Notes: a model not told the origin generated them from the letters alone. A DNA stretch of 64,000 nucleotides from Paracoccus lichenicola (GCF_009708075.1 NZ_WMBT01000001.1:186001-250000); one strand, 5' to 3'; shown: positions 7,579-18,812, counted from the stretch's first letter. Translations and numbers: made by a program.

Positions 7579-8697
7579 TCACGGGCCGGGCAGGCCCAGG
7601 GACAGCTGGCGTTCCTCGGCCTCGTCCTCGGATCCCAGCGACGACAGCGTGACGCCCAGCAGCCGCACGCCCTTTTCGACGGGAAACAGCGGTTGCAGCA
7701 ACTGGACCGCGACGGTTTCCAGGTCGCGGGCGCCCCCGACCGGGCCGGGCAGCGTCCTGCTGCGGGTGATCTGCCGGAAATCGGCGTATTTCACCTTCAG
7801 CGTCACCGTGCGGCCGGTCAGTTGCTTGCCCTCGCAATGCCGCCAGACCTTGTCGGCCAGGGCCGCGATTTCCTGCCGCGCAAGGTCGAAGTCATGGATG
7901 TCGGTGGAAAAGGTGTCCTCGGCCCCCACCGACTTGCGGGTGCGGTGCGGCTCGACCGGGCGATGGTCGATGCCGCGCGCGATGCGGTGATACCAATCGC
8001 CCGCCTTGCCGAAGTGATGGCGCAGGAACTCGGGCGATTGGGCGCGCAGGTCGGCCCCGGTGACGATGCCCAGGCGTTCCATCTTGGCGGCGGTGGCGGG
8101 ACCGATGCCGTGGAACCGCTTGACCGGCAGCGCGGCCACGAAGGCCGGGCCGCGCGCGGGGGTGATGACCGCCTGGCCGTTCGGCTTGTTCAGGTCGCTG
8201 GCGAGTTTCGCCAGGAACTTGTTGTAGGAAATCCCCGCGGACGCGTTCAGCCCCGTCACCTGCCGGATCCGGTCGCGGATCATCAGCGCGATGGTGGTGG
8301 CGAGGGGGATGCCTTGCTTGTTCCGGGTCACGTCCAGATAGGCCTCGTCCAGCGACAAGGGTTCGATCAGGTCGGTGTGTTCGGCAAAGACCTCCCGGAT
8401 CTGGGCCGATACGGCGCGATACACCTCGAACCGGGGGCGGACGAAGATCAGGTCGGGACAGCGCCGTTTCGCCGTGACCGAGGGCATGGCGGACCGCACG
8501 CCAAAGGCCCGCGCCTCGTAGCTGGCGGCGGCCACAACGCCGCGCGCGGCCGACCCGCCCACGGCCACCGGCTTGCCGCGCAGGGCGGGATCGTCGCGCT
8601 GCTCGACGGATGCATAGAAGGCGTCCATGTCCACATGGATGATCTTGCGCAGGGCCGGCCCTTCCGCGCGGTCGTCGCAATCCTGGGGTTCCGCCAT
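7579..8697 (-). CDS. dinB: DNA polymerase IV (Y-family)
   Basis: Error-prone translesion polymerase, 372 residues. The palm catalytic motifs are HVDMDAFYASVEQ (Asp 23 and 25) and SLDEAYLDV (about residue 119), both intact. The helix-hairpin-helix segment IGPATAAKMERLGI and the C-terminal little-finger region are present. It ends with a short SLGLPGP tail rather than a canonical QLxLF beta-clamp box. ATG 8697 is chosen because GGAAG precedes it; an ATG four codons upstream (8709) is possible. It is transcribed alone, divergent from the hydrolase gene. Confidence 0.9.
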   Translation of the reverse strand: MAEPQDCDDRAEGPALRKIIHVDMDAFYASVEQRDDPALRGKPVAVGGSAARGVVAAASYEARAFGVRSAMPSVTAKRRCPDLIFVRPRFEVYRAVSAQIREVFAEHTDLIEPLSLDEAYLDVTRNKQGIPLATTIALMIRDRIRQVTGLNASAGISYNKFLAKLASDLNKPNGQAVITPARGPAFVAALPVKRFHGIGPATAAKMERLGIVTGADLRAQSPEFLRHHFGKAGDWYHRIARGIDHRPVEPHRTRKSVGAEDTFSTDIHDFDLARQEIAALADKVWRHCEGKQLTGRTVTLKVKYADFRQITRSRTLPGPVGGARDLETVAVQLLQPLFPVEKGVRLLGVTLSSLGSEDEAEERQLSLGLPGP

Positions 8698-8836
8698 GGG
8701 GGCTTCCATTCTGCCATCAGCCAGCGCGCACCATCCTATCCGACCGCATTTCGGAAACAAAGGGGGAACATCACGCCCCGCCTGCAACCAGCCGCCCCGC
8801 CCGCAGTTTCCCCCTGGAACGAAAAGGAACACGCGC

Positions 8837-9478
8837 ATGGCCTTTGGAACGCAGCCGGACAAGGATGGCAAGGTGAACGAGGGGCTGATCTATGGTCCCC
8901 CGGGCGACAGGACGGTGCACCTGTGCATCGACATGCAGCGCATGTTCGACAAGGGTTCGCCCTGGGCGGTGGAATGGCTGCGCCGGGTGCTGCCGCAGGT
9001 CTGCCAGGTGGTGGAACGCCTTCCGTCGCAGACGATCTTCACCCGCTTCATCCCGCCCGAGACGCTGGACGACGCCCCCGGCACCTGGCGTCCCTATTAC
9101 GAGAAATGGCCGCAGATGCTGCGCCAGAACATCGACCCGGACTGGCTGCGGCTGCTGCCCGAACTGGAGCTGCACCTGCCCACCGCACGGATCTTCGACA
9201 AGCCGGTCTATTCGCCCTGGATGGATGGACGGCTGCACCGGATGCTGCAAGAGGAGCGGATCGACACGCTGATCATGACCGGCGGGGAAACGGATGTCTG
9301 CCTGCTGGGCGCCGTGATGGGGGCGGTCGATCTGGGCTATCGCGTGATCATCGTGTCGGACGCGCTGTGTTCATCGACCGACGAAACGCACGACGCCACG
9401 ATGGAGATCTATGCCAACCGCTTCGGCCAGCAGATCGAGATGATCCAGACGGAAAAGCTGCTGGCGGCCATGGTCTAA
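8837..9478 (+). CDS. Cysteine hydrolase, isochorismatase-like family
   Basis: A 213-residue alpha/beta hydrolase of the isochorismatase/nicotinamidase superfamily. The catalytic triad can be assigned as Asp 32 (CIDMQRMF), Lys 122 (FDKPVYSPW) and Cys 155 (GETDVCLLG), so it should be active. The preceding GGE in place of the usual GV/GI cis-peptide region is slightly divergent. The substrate (an amide or imide) is not deducible. ATG 8837 has AAAAGGA upstream. It stands alone and faces the folded intergenic segment. Confidence 0.85.
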   Translation: MAFGTQPDKDGKVNEGLIYGPPGDRTVHLCIDMQRMFDKGSPWAVEWLRRVLPQVCQVVERLPSQTIFTRFIPPETLDDAPGTWRPYYEKWPQMLRQNIDPDWLRLLPELELHLPTARIFDKPVYSPWMDGRLHRMLQEERIDTLIMTGGETDVCLLGAVMGAVDLGYRVIIVSDALCSSTDETHDATMEIYANRFGQQIEMIQTEKLLAAMV

Positions 9479-9504
9479 GACGGGTGGGCCTTTCCTTGCC
9501 TCAA

Positions 9505-9715
9505 CGGGCGGGATCAGGAAATGCACTGCATTTCCCCCGCCCGCTGCGCGACGGTGCAACCAGAAACGGTGCAGCCCCGTGACCACGAGAGGCCAGCGCC
9601 CGACCCGGTGGGCGAGAAGCGCCCGCCTGGGGCGGGGCGGGCGCTGGCCGGGCCTTTGAGGCCCGACGGTTCAGATTGCGATGTCGCGGCGTGGCGAAGG
9701 CGATGGCCTTCGCCA
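9505..9715. other. Highly structured non-coding segment with competing hairpins
   Basis: No convincing gene lies between 9479 and 9742. Perfect inverted repeats fill it: 9505-9512 with 9536-9543 enclosing 9517-9525 with 9527-9535; 9591-9602 with 9638-9649 (12 bp); 9618-9627 with 9636-9645 (10 bp), which uses the same right arm; 9610-9614 with 9620-9624; 9649-9654 with 9660-9665; and 9692-9701 with 9706-9715 (10 bp, four-base loop). A direct repeat ACGGTGCA sits at 9551 and 9566. None has a following T tract. It could be a small RNA gene, a bidirectional 3' end, or a repeat element. Confidence 0.55.
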
Positions 9716-9742
9716 GTCAGCACGGCGCAGGAATAGATGGTC

Positions 9743-9979
9743 CTAAAGCTGCCTGCACCCCAACCGTTCGGACAACTCGCGGAACACCTGAGCGATGGCC
9801 AGTTCGGTTTCCAGCCCCTCGACGATGACGGCGCCGGGGTCTTCCTGGCCGTCATGCATGACCTGGCGTTCCGACAGCCAGTCGCACAGCGCGGCCCTGC
9901 CCTCGGCGTCCAGCAGACCGGGCAGCGCCTCGATCAGCTTGCCATAGGCGATCAGCCTGGCGTCGCCTGAATCCTGCAT
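9743..9979 (-). CDS. Hypothetical 78-residue protein
   Basis: A small acidic soluble protein starting at ATG 9979 (MQDSGDARLIAYGKL). It has no family I recognise. It is predicted largely helical, with the segments IEALPGLLDAEGRAALCDWL and VEGLETELAIAQVFRELSER. It lies 4 bp downstream of the 71-residue gene in the same direction, so it probably shares its stress-type promoter. Codon use is like its neighbours. Upstream in-frame extension to 10096 would overlap the neighbouring gene and is rejected. Confidence 0.6.
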   Translation of the reverse strand: MQDSGDARLIAYGKLIEALPGLLDAEGRAALCDWLSERQVMHDGQEDPGAVIVEGLETELAIAQVFRELSERLGCRQL

Positions 9980-9983
9980 GGTC

Positions 9984-10223
<240 letters not shown>

Positions 10224-10226
10224 TCA

Positions 10227-10252
10227 AACGACGCGGCGGGGGCAGTTGTTCC
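10227..10252 (-). promoter_or_regulatory. Perfect EcfG-type general stress promoter
   Basis: On the minus strand GGAAC (10252-10248) and CGTT (10230-10227) are separated by 17 bp, an exact match to the alphaproteobacterial general-stress consensus. It would drive the two small genes ending at 9984 and 9743. Confidence 0.7.
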
Positions 10253-10294
10253 CCCTGTCCGGCCGCGGAATTTCCGGCTGATAAACAGCAAGGT

Positions 10295-10320
10295 GGAAAC
10301 CCAACGGCCCGATGGCGGTT
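10295..10320 (+). promoter_or_regulatory. Weak EcfG-like promoter candidate for the SDR/treZ operon
   Basis: GGAAA (10295-10299), 17 bp, GGTT (10317-10320): two mismatches to the GGAAC-N16/17-CGTT consensus. It lies 61 bp before the SDR start and 43 bp from the perfect minus-strand site, so the divergent pair could be co-regulated. Confidence 0.3.
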
Positions 10321-10380
10321 CTGCAAGGGCATCCCGCCCGCCGGTCGGGCGGCCATTCACCCACCAACACGAGGCCGCAG

Positions 10381-11238
10381 ATGCGCGATTATCCCAAGCC
10401 GCCCTTTCCGAAGCAGCAGCAGGACCTGCCCGGCAGCTTCCAGAAGATGGACCCCGTGCCCGACCATGGCGAGGAAAGCTGGCGCGGCGCGAACCGGCTG
10501 GAAGGGATGAAGGCCCTGATCACCGGGGGCGACAGCGGCATCGGCCGCGCGGTCGCCATCGCCTATGCCCGCGAAGGGGCGGACGTGGCGATCGCCTATC
10601 TGGACGAGACCGATGACGCCCAGTCCACCGCGCAACTGATCCGGGACGCCGGGCGCGAATGCCTGACCTTGCCGGGCGACATCTCGGACCCCGAACACTG
10701 CCGCAGGATCGTCGCGGAAACCGCCCAGAAGTTCGGGCGCATCGACATCCTGGTCAACAACGCCGCCCATCAGGAAACCTTCGACCAGATCGAGGAGATC
10801 CCGGACGAGGAATGGCAATACACCTTTGCCACCAACATCCACGCGATGTTCTACCTGACCAAGGCCGCCGTGCCGCACATGAAGCCCGGTTCCGCGATCA
10901 TCAACACGGCCTCGATCAACGCGGACAATCCCAGTCCGAACCTGCTGGCCTATGCGACGACCAAGGGCGCCATCCAGAACTTCACCATGGGCCTTGCGCA
11001 GATGCTGGCCGAACGCGGCATCCGCGCCAACGTGGTGGCCCCCGGTCCCGTCTGGACGCCCCTGATCCCCGCCAGCATGGACCCCGAGAAGGTGTCCAAG
11101 TTCGGCGAGAACTATCCGATGAAGCGCCCTGCCCAGCCGGTGGAACTCGCCTCGGCCTATGTGATGCTGGCCGAACCGATGTCCTCCTATGTCTCGGGCG
11201 CGACGATTGCCGTGACCGGCGGCAAGCCAATGATCTGA
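10381..11238 (+). CDS. SDR family oxidoreductase (YghA/general-stress type)
   Basis: An NAD(P)-dependent short-chain dehydrogenase of 285 residues. It carries the cofactor loop TGGDSGIG (48-55), NNA (126-128), and the catalytic Ser 178, Tyr 191 and Lys 195 (YATTK). The roughly 40-residue proline-rich N-terminal extension (YPKPPFPKQQQDLPG) is typical of the YghA/YdaD subgroup found with stress genes. ATG 10381 is taken since the extension's conserved MRDYPKPPFP begins there. It is 15 bp upstream of treZ, so probably the first gene of that operon. Substrate unknown. Confidence 0.88.
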   Translation: MRDYPKPPFPKQQQDLPGSFQKMDPVPDHGEESWRGANRLEGMKALITGGDSGIGRAVAIAYAREGADVAIAYLDETDDAQSTAQLIRDAGRECLTLPGDISDPEHCRRIVAETAQKFGRIDILVNNAAHQETFDQIEEIPDEEWQYTFATNIHAMFYLTKAAVPHMKPGSAIINTASINADNPSPNLLAYATTKGAIQNFTMGLAQMLAERGIRANVVAPGPVWTPLIPASMDPEKVSKFGENYPMKRPAQPVELASAYVMLAEPMSSYVSGATIAVTGGKPMI

Positions 11239-11253
11239 GGGGACAGGGACAGC

Positions 11254-12963
11254 ATGACACAACATTGGGGCGGGCGCTGGTCCGACGACGGCTGGACGGC
11301 GCGGATCTGGGCACCCGATGCAAGGCAGGTCGGGCTGGTGCTTGGCGGGCAGCATCATCCGATGGAACGCCAGGGGGACGGCTTTTGGTCGATCACGGCA
11401 GCGGCACGGGAAGGGGACGAATACCTGTTCCGCATCGACGGCCAGGACATTCCCGACCCGGCCTCGCGCCTGCAGTCGGGGGACGTGCATTCCCCTTCGG
11501 TCGTGACGCGCTCCAAGCCTGCCGGGCAGACCCCTTGGCAGGGTCGGGACTGGGCCGAGGCGGTGGTCTATGAGCTGCACCTGGGCACCTTCACGCCCGA
11601 GGGGACACTGGCGGCGGCGACCGAAAGGCTGGCGGACCTGGCGGGCCTCGGCATCACCGCCATCGAGATCATGCCGGTCGGCCAATGGTCGGGCGACCGG
11701 GGATGGGGCTATGACGGCGTCTTGCCCTATGCGCTGCACCCGGCCTATGGCAGCCCCGACGACCTGCGCCGGTTCGTGGATCACGCCCATGCGCAGGGCC
11801 TGATGGTCATCCTGGATCTGGTGATGAACCATTTCGGTCCCGAAGGCGCCTATCTGCACCACGCCGCGCCCGCCTTCTTCGATGAAAGCCGCCATACCCC
11901 CTGGGGCGCGGCCATCGACTTTTCGCAACCTGCTGTCCGCGAATACTGGACCCAATGCGCGGAATACTGGATCGGGGAATACCGGCTGGACGGGCTGCGG
12001 CTGGACGCGGTCCACCAGATCACCGGTCCCGGCGCGGACAACTTCATGCGCCAGTTCGCCCAGCGGGTCCGTGCCGTCGATCCCTCCCGCGCCATCCACC
12101 TGGTCGTCGAGGATGAACGGAACGAGGCCTTCCTGCGCGAGAACGGCTATGACGCCAGCTGGAACGACGATTTCCACCACGCGGTCCATTGCGCCCTGAC
12201 GGGCGAATCCGACAGCTATTACGCCAGCTTCTCGCATGATCCGGTGGGCGACCTGTCCCTGGCCCTGCAACGCGGCCATATCGAGGAAGGCCAGACCCGC
12301 CCGGGCCGGGACGAGCCGCGGGGCGAGCCTTGCGGGCACCTGCCGGTCACGGGCTTCGTCAACTCGACCCAGACCCATGACCAGGTGGGCAACCGCGCCA
12401 AGGGCGAACGGCTGCTGTCGCTGGCCGATCCCGACGGGGTGCGCGCGGCCTATGCCCTGCTGCTGGTGGCGCCCTATATCCCCATGATCTTCATGGGCGA
12501 GGAACGCGGCGCCACCACCCCCTTCCTGTTCTTCGCCGACTATACCGGCGATCTGGCCGAGGCCGTGCGCAAGGGCCGCGCCGCCGAATTCGCGGGCATC
12601 GCCAGCCTTGGCGACGAAGTGCCCGACCCCCTGTCGCTTGACACCTTCCAGCGGTCCAGGCTGGACTGGTCCGATACCGACACGGCCCGCAACTGGCTGG
12701 ACCTGACGCGCCGCGCGCTGGCGTTTCGGGCGGATCATGTCGTGCCGCTGCTGAAAAGCGGACGCAGCGCCCCGGCCGAGGTCGCGCGCATCGGTGCGGC
12801 CTCGCTGACCGCCACCTGGCATTTCCACGGCGGCACGCTGAGCCTGTGGCTGAGCCTGGGCAAGGCCCAACCGGACCTGAAGCCGCCGCAGGACGCGGCC
12901 TTCTCGGTTGGCCGCGCAGGCGTTGATCCCTATGCCCTTTTTGTAACCACAAGGCCCCGATGA
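11254..12963 (+). CDS. treZ: Malto-oligosyltrehalose trehalohydrolase
   Basis: GH13 enzyme that releases free trehalose from maltooligosyl-trehalose made by TreY. 569 residues. An N-terminal beta domain opens with WGGRWSDDGWTARIWAPDA, followed by the (beta/alpha)8 barrel. The nucleophile is in GLRLDAVHQI (about Asp 251), the acid/base Glu in VVEDERNE (about Glu 286), and the third carboxylate in NSTQTHDQVGN. ATG 11254. The stop overlaps the treY start as ATGA (12960-12963), so the two enzymes of the pathway are translationally coupled. Confidence 0.93.
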   Translation: MTQHWGGRWSDDGWTARIWAPDARQVGLVLGGQHHPMERQGDGFWSITAAAREGDEYLFRIDGQDIPDPASRLQSGDVHSPSVVTRSKPAGQTPWQGRDWAEAVVYELHLGTFTPEGTLAAATERLADLAGLGITAIEIMPVGQWSGDRGWGYDGVLPYALHPAYGSPDDLRRFVDHAHAQGLMVILDLVMNHFGPEGAYLHHAAPAFFDESRHTPWGAAIDFSQPAVREYWTQCAEYWIGEYRLDGLRLDAVHQITGPGADNFMRQFAQRVRAVDPSRAIHLVVEDERNEAFLRENGYDASWNDDFHHAVHCALTGESDSYYASFSHDPVGDLSLALQRGHIEEGQTRPGRDEPRGEPCGHLPVTGFVNSTQTHDQVGNRAKGERLLSLADPDGVRAAYALLLVAPYIPMIFMGEERGATTPFLFFADYTGDLAEAVRKGRAAEFAGIASLGDEVPDPLSLDTFQRSRLDWSDTDTARNWLDLTRRALAFRADHVVPLLKSGRSAPAEVARIGAASLTATWHFHGGTLSLWLSLGKAQPDLKPPQDAAFSVGRAGVDPYALFVTTRPR

Positions 12964-15206
12964 CCCATCCCATTCCCTTGGCGACCTATCGCATCCAGCT
13001 TCGCGACGGCGTGGATTTCGCGCGCGTGACGCGCCTGCTTCCCTATCTGCGGACCCTTGGCGTCTCGCACCTTTACCTGTCGCCGATCTTCATGGCCTCG
13101 ACAGGGTCCACCCATGGCTATGACATCACCGATCCCACCCGGATCGACCCCGCTCTTGGCGGGCGCGAAGGGTTCGAGGCCCTGGCCCGCGCCGCGCAGG
13201 ACCAAGGCCTGGGCATCATCCTGGACATCGTGCCGAACCATACGGCCTTCACGCTGGAAAACCCCTGGCTGCTGGACGTGCTGAAGCAGGGGCAGGCCAG
13301 CCCATATGCCCGCCACTTCGACATCGACTGGCAGGCGGGTCCGCTGGTCCTGCCCTTCCTGCCCGAACCCTTCGAGAAGATGCTGGCAGACGGCGCCTTC
13401 AGCACGTCAGATGGCTTCTGGCGGTTCGGCGACGTGTCGGTCCCCCTGGCCGAGGGCAGCGCGGCCACCGGCGACCTGCGCAGCCTGCACGAGGCGCAGC
13501 ACTGGCGGCTGGTGCATTACGGCCAGGAACGCGACGGCATCACCCACCGGCGGTTCTTCAACGTCACCAGCCTGATCGGGATGCGGGTCGAGGACCGGCA
13601 GGTCTTCGAGGACACCCACAGCCTGATCTTCGACCTTGTCCGGTCGGGGCTGGTCCAGGGGTTGCGGGTCGATCACATCGACGGGCTGGCCGATCCGAAA
13701 ACCTATCTGCAATGGCTGCACGAGGCGCTGCCCGACACGCCCGTCTGGGTGGAAAAGATCCTGGTGGGCGACGAGACCCTGCCCCCGGAATGGGAAACGG
13801 TCGGCACCACCGGATACGAGGCCGCGCGCCTGATCGCCCGGTTGCTGACCGATCCGGCGGGGATCGAGGAACTCGACACGATGTGGCGCAAGGCGACCGG
13901 CATCGGGACCGACTTCCGGGCCGAGCTTCGCCAGGCCAAGCTGGAGGTGCTGGACAACGAACTGGCCGCCGAACGGCGCCAGCTGCGCGACATGGCCGCC
14001 GCCGCCATCAAGGGATCGCCCGTGGCCGAACCGGGACCGGAATCCCTGCGCGAGGCGATCACGGCGCTGCTGGTCGCCATGCCGCGATACCGCAGCTATG
14101 TCACCGACACCGCCCGCCCCGAGGACCGCGAGCTGCTGCGCGCCGTTGCCGACGATGCCGCCCAAGGGCTGCGCAGCCGCACGGTCGTCGATCTGCTGGC
14201 CGACCTGATGCTGGACCCCCGGACGGACGAGGCGCGTGCCCTGGTCCGCCGCTTCCAGCAGGTGTCCGGCGCGCTGCTGGCCAAGGCGCAGGAGGACACG
14301 GCGGGCTTCCGCTGGACCCGCTATCTGCCCGCGAACGAGGTCGGCGCCGAACCCGATGAACCCACCGTGACGGCGGACGAGGCCAATGCCTTCCTGGACC
14401 GCCGCCGCGCGTCGGACATGACGCTGGTATCCACCCACGACACCAAGCGGTCGGGCGATTCCCGGATGCGGCTGGTGGCGATCAGCCACCTGCCCCGGGC
14501 CTTCATGGCGCTGCATGACGCGGCAGGCGCCCTGCCCTCGGCCCCGGCGGTCGAGCCTCGGTGGCGCTGGTATATCCTCCAGTCCGCCCTGGCGATCTGG
14601 AACGGCGATGCGGATGGCAGCGCGGACCGGCTGAACGGCCACATCGAAAAGGCCATGCGAGAGGCCAAGCTGACCAGCTTCTGGTCCAACCCCGACGCGG
14701 GGGCCGAGGCCGCCGCTCATGCCTTTGCCCGCGACCTGCTGGACGCCTGGCAGCGTGCGCCCGACCCTGCCCTGCAATCCCTGCTGGACCGGGGCGAGGC
14801 GCTGGCCTTCGCGCAACTGGCCTTGCAGATGCTGATGCCGGGATTCCCCGACATCTATCGCGGGGACGAAGGCGGGCTGCTGGCGCTGACCGACCCCGAC
14901 AACCGCCTGCCGGTGGACTGGGACAGCCTGGCCGCAACCCCCGATGCGGATACCAAGCCGGACTGGACCCGACAGCTTCTGTCGCTGCGCCAAAGGCACG
15001 CCGATTTCCTCAAGGACGCGGACGCCCGGGTCCTCATCGACGACACCGGCATCCGGCTGATCCGCAGCGGGGGCGGCCAGCATCTAATGGTCGCGTTTTC
15101 GGCCCGGGCCGCGGCGCAGGACGGGGGCGATTTGTCGCTTGCCTTTGCGGACGGCAGCGGGGTGCGCGTGACCCTCAACCCGGTCAGGACACTGGATAAT
15201 CTTTGA
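12960..15206 (+). CDS. treY: Malto-oligosyltrehalose synthase
   Basis: GH13 intramolecular transglucosylase that converts the reducing-end maltose unit of maltodextrins to a trehalose unit. 748 residues. The N-terminus TYRIQLRDGVDFARV and YLSPIFMASTGSTHGYD are family hallmarks. The active-site Asp lies in GLRVDHIDGL (about residue 237), Glu in VWVEKILVG (about 265), and the third acid in STHDTKRSGD (about 485). All are intact. The end is followed by a 90 bp gap with a stress-like promoter before glgC. Confidence 0.93.
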   Translation: MTHPIPLATYRIQLRDGVDFARVTRLLPYLRTLGVSHLYLSPIFMASTGSTHGYDITDPTRIDPALGGREGFEALARAAQDQGLGIILDIVPNHTAFTLENPWLLDVLKQGQASPYARHFDIDWQAGPLVLPFLPEPFEKMLADGAFSTSDGFWRFGDVSVPLAEGSAATGDLRSLHEAQHWRLVHYGQERDGITHRRFFNVTSLIGMRVEDRQVFEDTHSLIFDLVRSGLVQGLRVDHIDGLADPKTYLQWLHEALPDTPVWVEKILVGDETLPPEWETVGTTGYEAARLIARLLTDPAGIEELDTMWRKATGIGTDFRAELRQAKLEVLDNELAAERRQLRDMAAAAIKGSPVAEPGPESLREAITALLVAMPRYRSYVTDTARPEDRELLRAVADDAAQGLRSRTVVDLLADLMLDPRTDEARALVRRFQQVSGALLAKAQEDTAGFRWTRYLPANEVGAEPDEPTVTADEANAFLDRRRASDMTLVSTHDTKRSGDSRMRLVAISHLPRAFMALHDAAGALPSAPAVEPRWRWYILQSALAIWNGDADGSADRLNGHIEKAMREAKLTSFWSNPDAGAEAAAHAFARDLLDAWQRAPDPALQSLLDRGEALAFAQLALQMLMPGFPDIYRGDEGGLLALTDPDNRLPVDWDSLAATPDADTKPDWTRQLLSLRQRHADFLKDADARVLIDDTGIRLIRSGGGQHLMVAFSARAAAQDGGDLSLAFADGSGVRVTLNPVRTLDNL

Positions 15207-15214
15207 TGAACGCC

Positions 15215-15239
15215 GGAACAATCCGGCGTCGCGACGGTT
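15215..15239 (+). promoter_or_regulatory. EcfG-like promoter candidate for glgC-glgX
   Basis: GGAAC (15215-15219), 16 bp, GGTT (15236-15239); this is the same one-mismatch form seen before the DUF892 gene. It lies 58 bp before the GTG start of glgC. The element overlaps a short inverted repeat, GCCGG-aacaat-CCGGC (15213-15228). Confidence 0.4.
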
Positions 15240-15296
15240 GCTGGAACGGGTCGGCTTCTGGCCGGCCGCGCCTCCCTTGAGAAAAGGATTGTCCCG

Positions 15297-16430
15297 GTGA
15301 CCGACCAGCAGCCTTCGTTGTCCAGACTGACCCATCCCGATCACGGCGTCGCCACCATTCTTCTTGCAGGCGGCAAGGGCACCCGGCTGCATGACCTGAC
15401 CGCCACCGAAAGCAAGCCTGCCGTGCCTTTTGCGGGGCGCAACCGGATCGTGGACTTCGCCATGGCGAACGTCGTGCGGTCCGGCCTGGACAAGCTGCTG
15501 GTGGCCACGCAATTCGCGCCCGCGACGCTGAACCACCACCTGCCCGCCCGCTGGGGCCGGCATTTCGCGCCGGGCGCGCTGCTGCTGCAGGACGGACGCG
15601 ACCGCTACCTCGGGACCGCCGACGCCGTGCGCCACAACTGGCAACAGGTCCGGGACTGGCAGGCGGATCAGGTGCTGGTGCTGGCGGCGGACCATATCTA
15701 CGACATGGACTATACGGGCCTGATCGCCGCGCATCGCGCATCCGGCGCCGCCGTCACCGTGGCCGTGGACGTGGTGCCCCGGGCGCAGGCCAGCGGCTTC
15801 GGGGTGATGCAGGCCGACGACAGCGGACGCATCGCGTCCTTCCTGGAAAAGCCCGCCAACCCGCCCGCCATCCCCGGAGAGCCTGACCGCGCCATGGTGT
15901 CGATGGGCATCTACGTCTTCGACAGGGCCTGGCTGGAAGGCGCGCTGTTCGGTCCCGACATCGAATCGCTGGACTTCGGGCACGAGGTCATCCCCGCCGC
16001 CGTCGCGCAGGGGCTGGCGATGGCTTACCGCCTGCCCGCCGGGCCGACGGGCCTGCCCTATTGGCGCGACGTGGGCACGCTGGACGCCCTGCGCCAGGCG
16101 CATCTGGATTTCGTGGCCGGCCAGCCGGCGCGGCTGCCGCATATCTCGCCCGCCTCGGAATGGTATCTGGGGCGCGGCAGCGTGATGATGCCCGGGGCGG
16201 CGGTCCCGCCCTCGGCCCGGCTGACCTGCGCCATCGTCGCGCCTGGCACCCGCGTCCCCCATGGCCTGGTCGCGGGCGAGGACCCGGACGAGGATGCCCG
16301 CTGGTTCCGCCGCGAAGGGCGCACGGTGCTGATCACCCAGGCCATGCTGGACCGGCGCGACGCGTTGCGCATCCCCGCGATCCTGCCCGCGCGCCAGGGC
16401 GTCGCCCTGCATCCCCGCGATGTCGCCTGA
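15297..16430 (+). CDS. glgC: Glucose-1-phosphate adenylyltransferase (short form)
   Basis: Makes ADP-glucose from glucose-1-phosphate and ATP for glycogen synthesis. 377 residues from GTG 15297, preceded by AAAGGA. The nucleotide loop is ILLAGGKGTRL, Lys 40 sits in SKPAVPFAG, the catalytic Asp in LAADHIYDMDY and the sugar-phosphate Lys in FLEKP. The end GEDPDEDARWF and LITQAMLDRR are standard. Compared with the usual 410-430 residues, the C-terminal beta-helix is abbreviated: only about 30 residues separate WYLGRGSVM from VPHGLVAGEDP. Oligomer or allosteric behaviour may therefore differ. No glgA or glgB is in the window. Confidence 0.85.
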   Translation: MTDQQPSLSRLTHPDHGVATILLAGGKGTRLHDLTATESKPAVPFAGRNRIVDFAMANVVRSGLDKLLVATQFAPATLNHHLPARWGRHFAPGALLLQDGRDRYLGTADAVRHNWQQVRDWQADQVLVLAADHIYDMDYTGLIAAHRASGAAVTVAVDVVPRAQASGFGVMQADDSGRIASFLEKPANPPAIPGEPDRAMVSMGIYVFDRAWLEGALFGPDIESLDFGHEVIPAAVAQGLAMAYRLPAGPTGLPYWRDVGTLDALRQAHLDFVAGQPARLPHISPASEWYLGRGSVMMPGAAVPPSARLTCAIVAPGTRVPHGLVAGEDPDEDARWFRREGRTVLITQAMLDRRDALRIPAILPARQGVALHPRDVA

Positions 16431-16442
16431 TACGGATTGGAC

Positions 16443-18500
<2,058 letters not shown>

Positions 18501-18536
18501 TCGAAAGACCGCATTCGTAAACCAGAGGAGAGAACC

Positions 18537-18797
18537 ATGGATCAGGACCACCAGGAGCGGATCAGGCAACGCGCCCACGAGATCTGGGAAAGCGAAGGCC
18601 GCCCCGAAGGACGCGACGCCGACCATTGGACACGTGCCGAGGAAGAACTGCGCAGCCAGCTTGACGCCGACGACCAGCCTGTGGGCGATGCCGGGGCAGA
18701 ACCCGGGATTGTCCAGGCGAAGACAAAAAAGCCCGCCGCCAAGCGGCCCCGAAAGGCCAAGGCGGAACCGACGCCCTATCTGAACGACGGTCCCTGA
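18537..18797 (+). CDS. DUF2934 domain protein with basic tail
   Basis: An 86-residue soluble protein. The N-terminal half is a DUF2934 domain: ERIRQRAHEIWESEGRPEGR then DADHWTRAEEEL. The C-terminal part is a lysine/arginine-rich low-complexity tail (KTKKPAAKRPRKAKAE). ATG 18537 has a strong AGAGGAG ribosome site. It is 36 bp after glgX and probably the last gene of the trehalose/glycogen unit. DUF2934 proteins often accompany glycogen or stress genes; their role is unknown. Confidence 0.82.
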   Translation: MDQDHQERIRQRAHEIWESEGRPEGRDADHWTRAEEELRSQLDADDQPVGDAGAEPGIVQAKTKKPAAKRPRKAKAEPTPYLNDGP

Positions 18798-18812
18798 CGG
18801 CCCCGTGCCGCG

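Noticed and set aside
9514..9855. A 113-codon minus-strand frame across the folded segment
   Set aside because: It is made of palindromic GC-rich sequence, lacks a ribosome site, and overlaps the more plausible 78-residue gene in another frame.
10357..12870. An 837-codon minus-strand open frame opposite the SDR and treZ
   Set aside because: Shadow of well-recognised genes, with Gln/His/Arg-rich composition and no domain.
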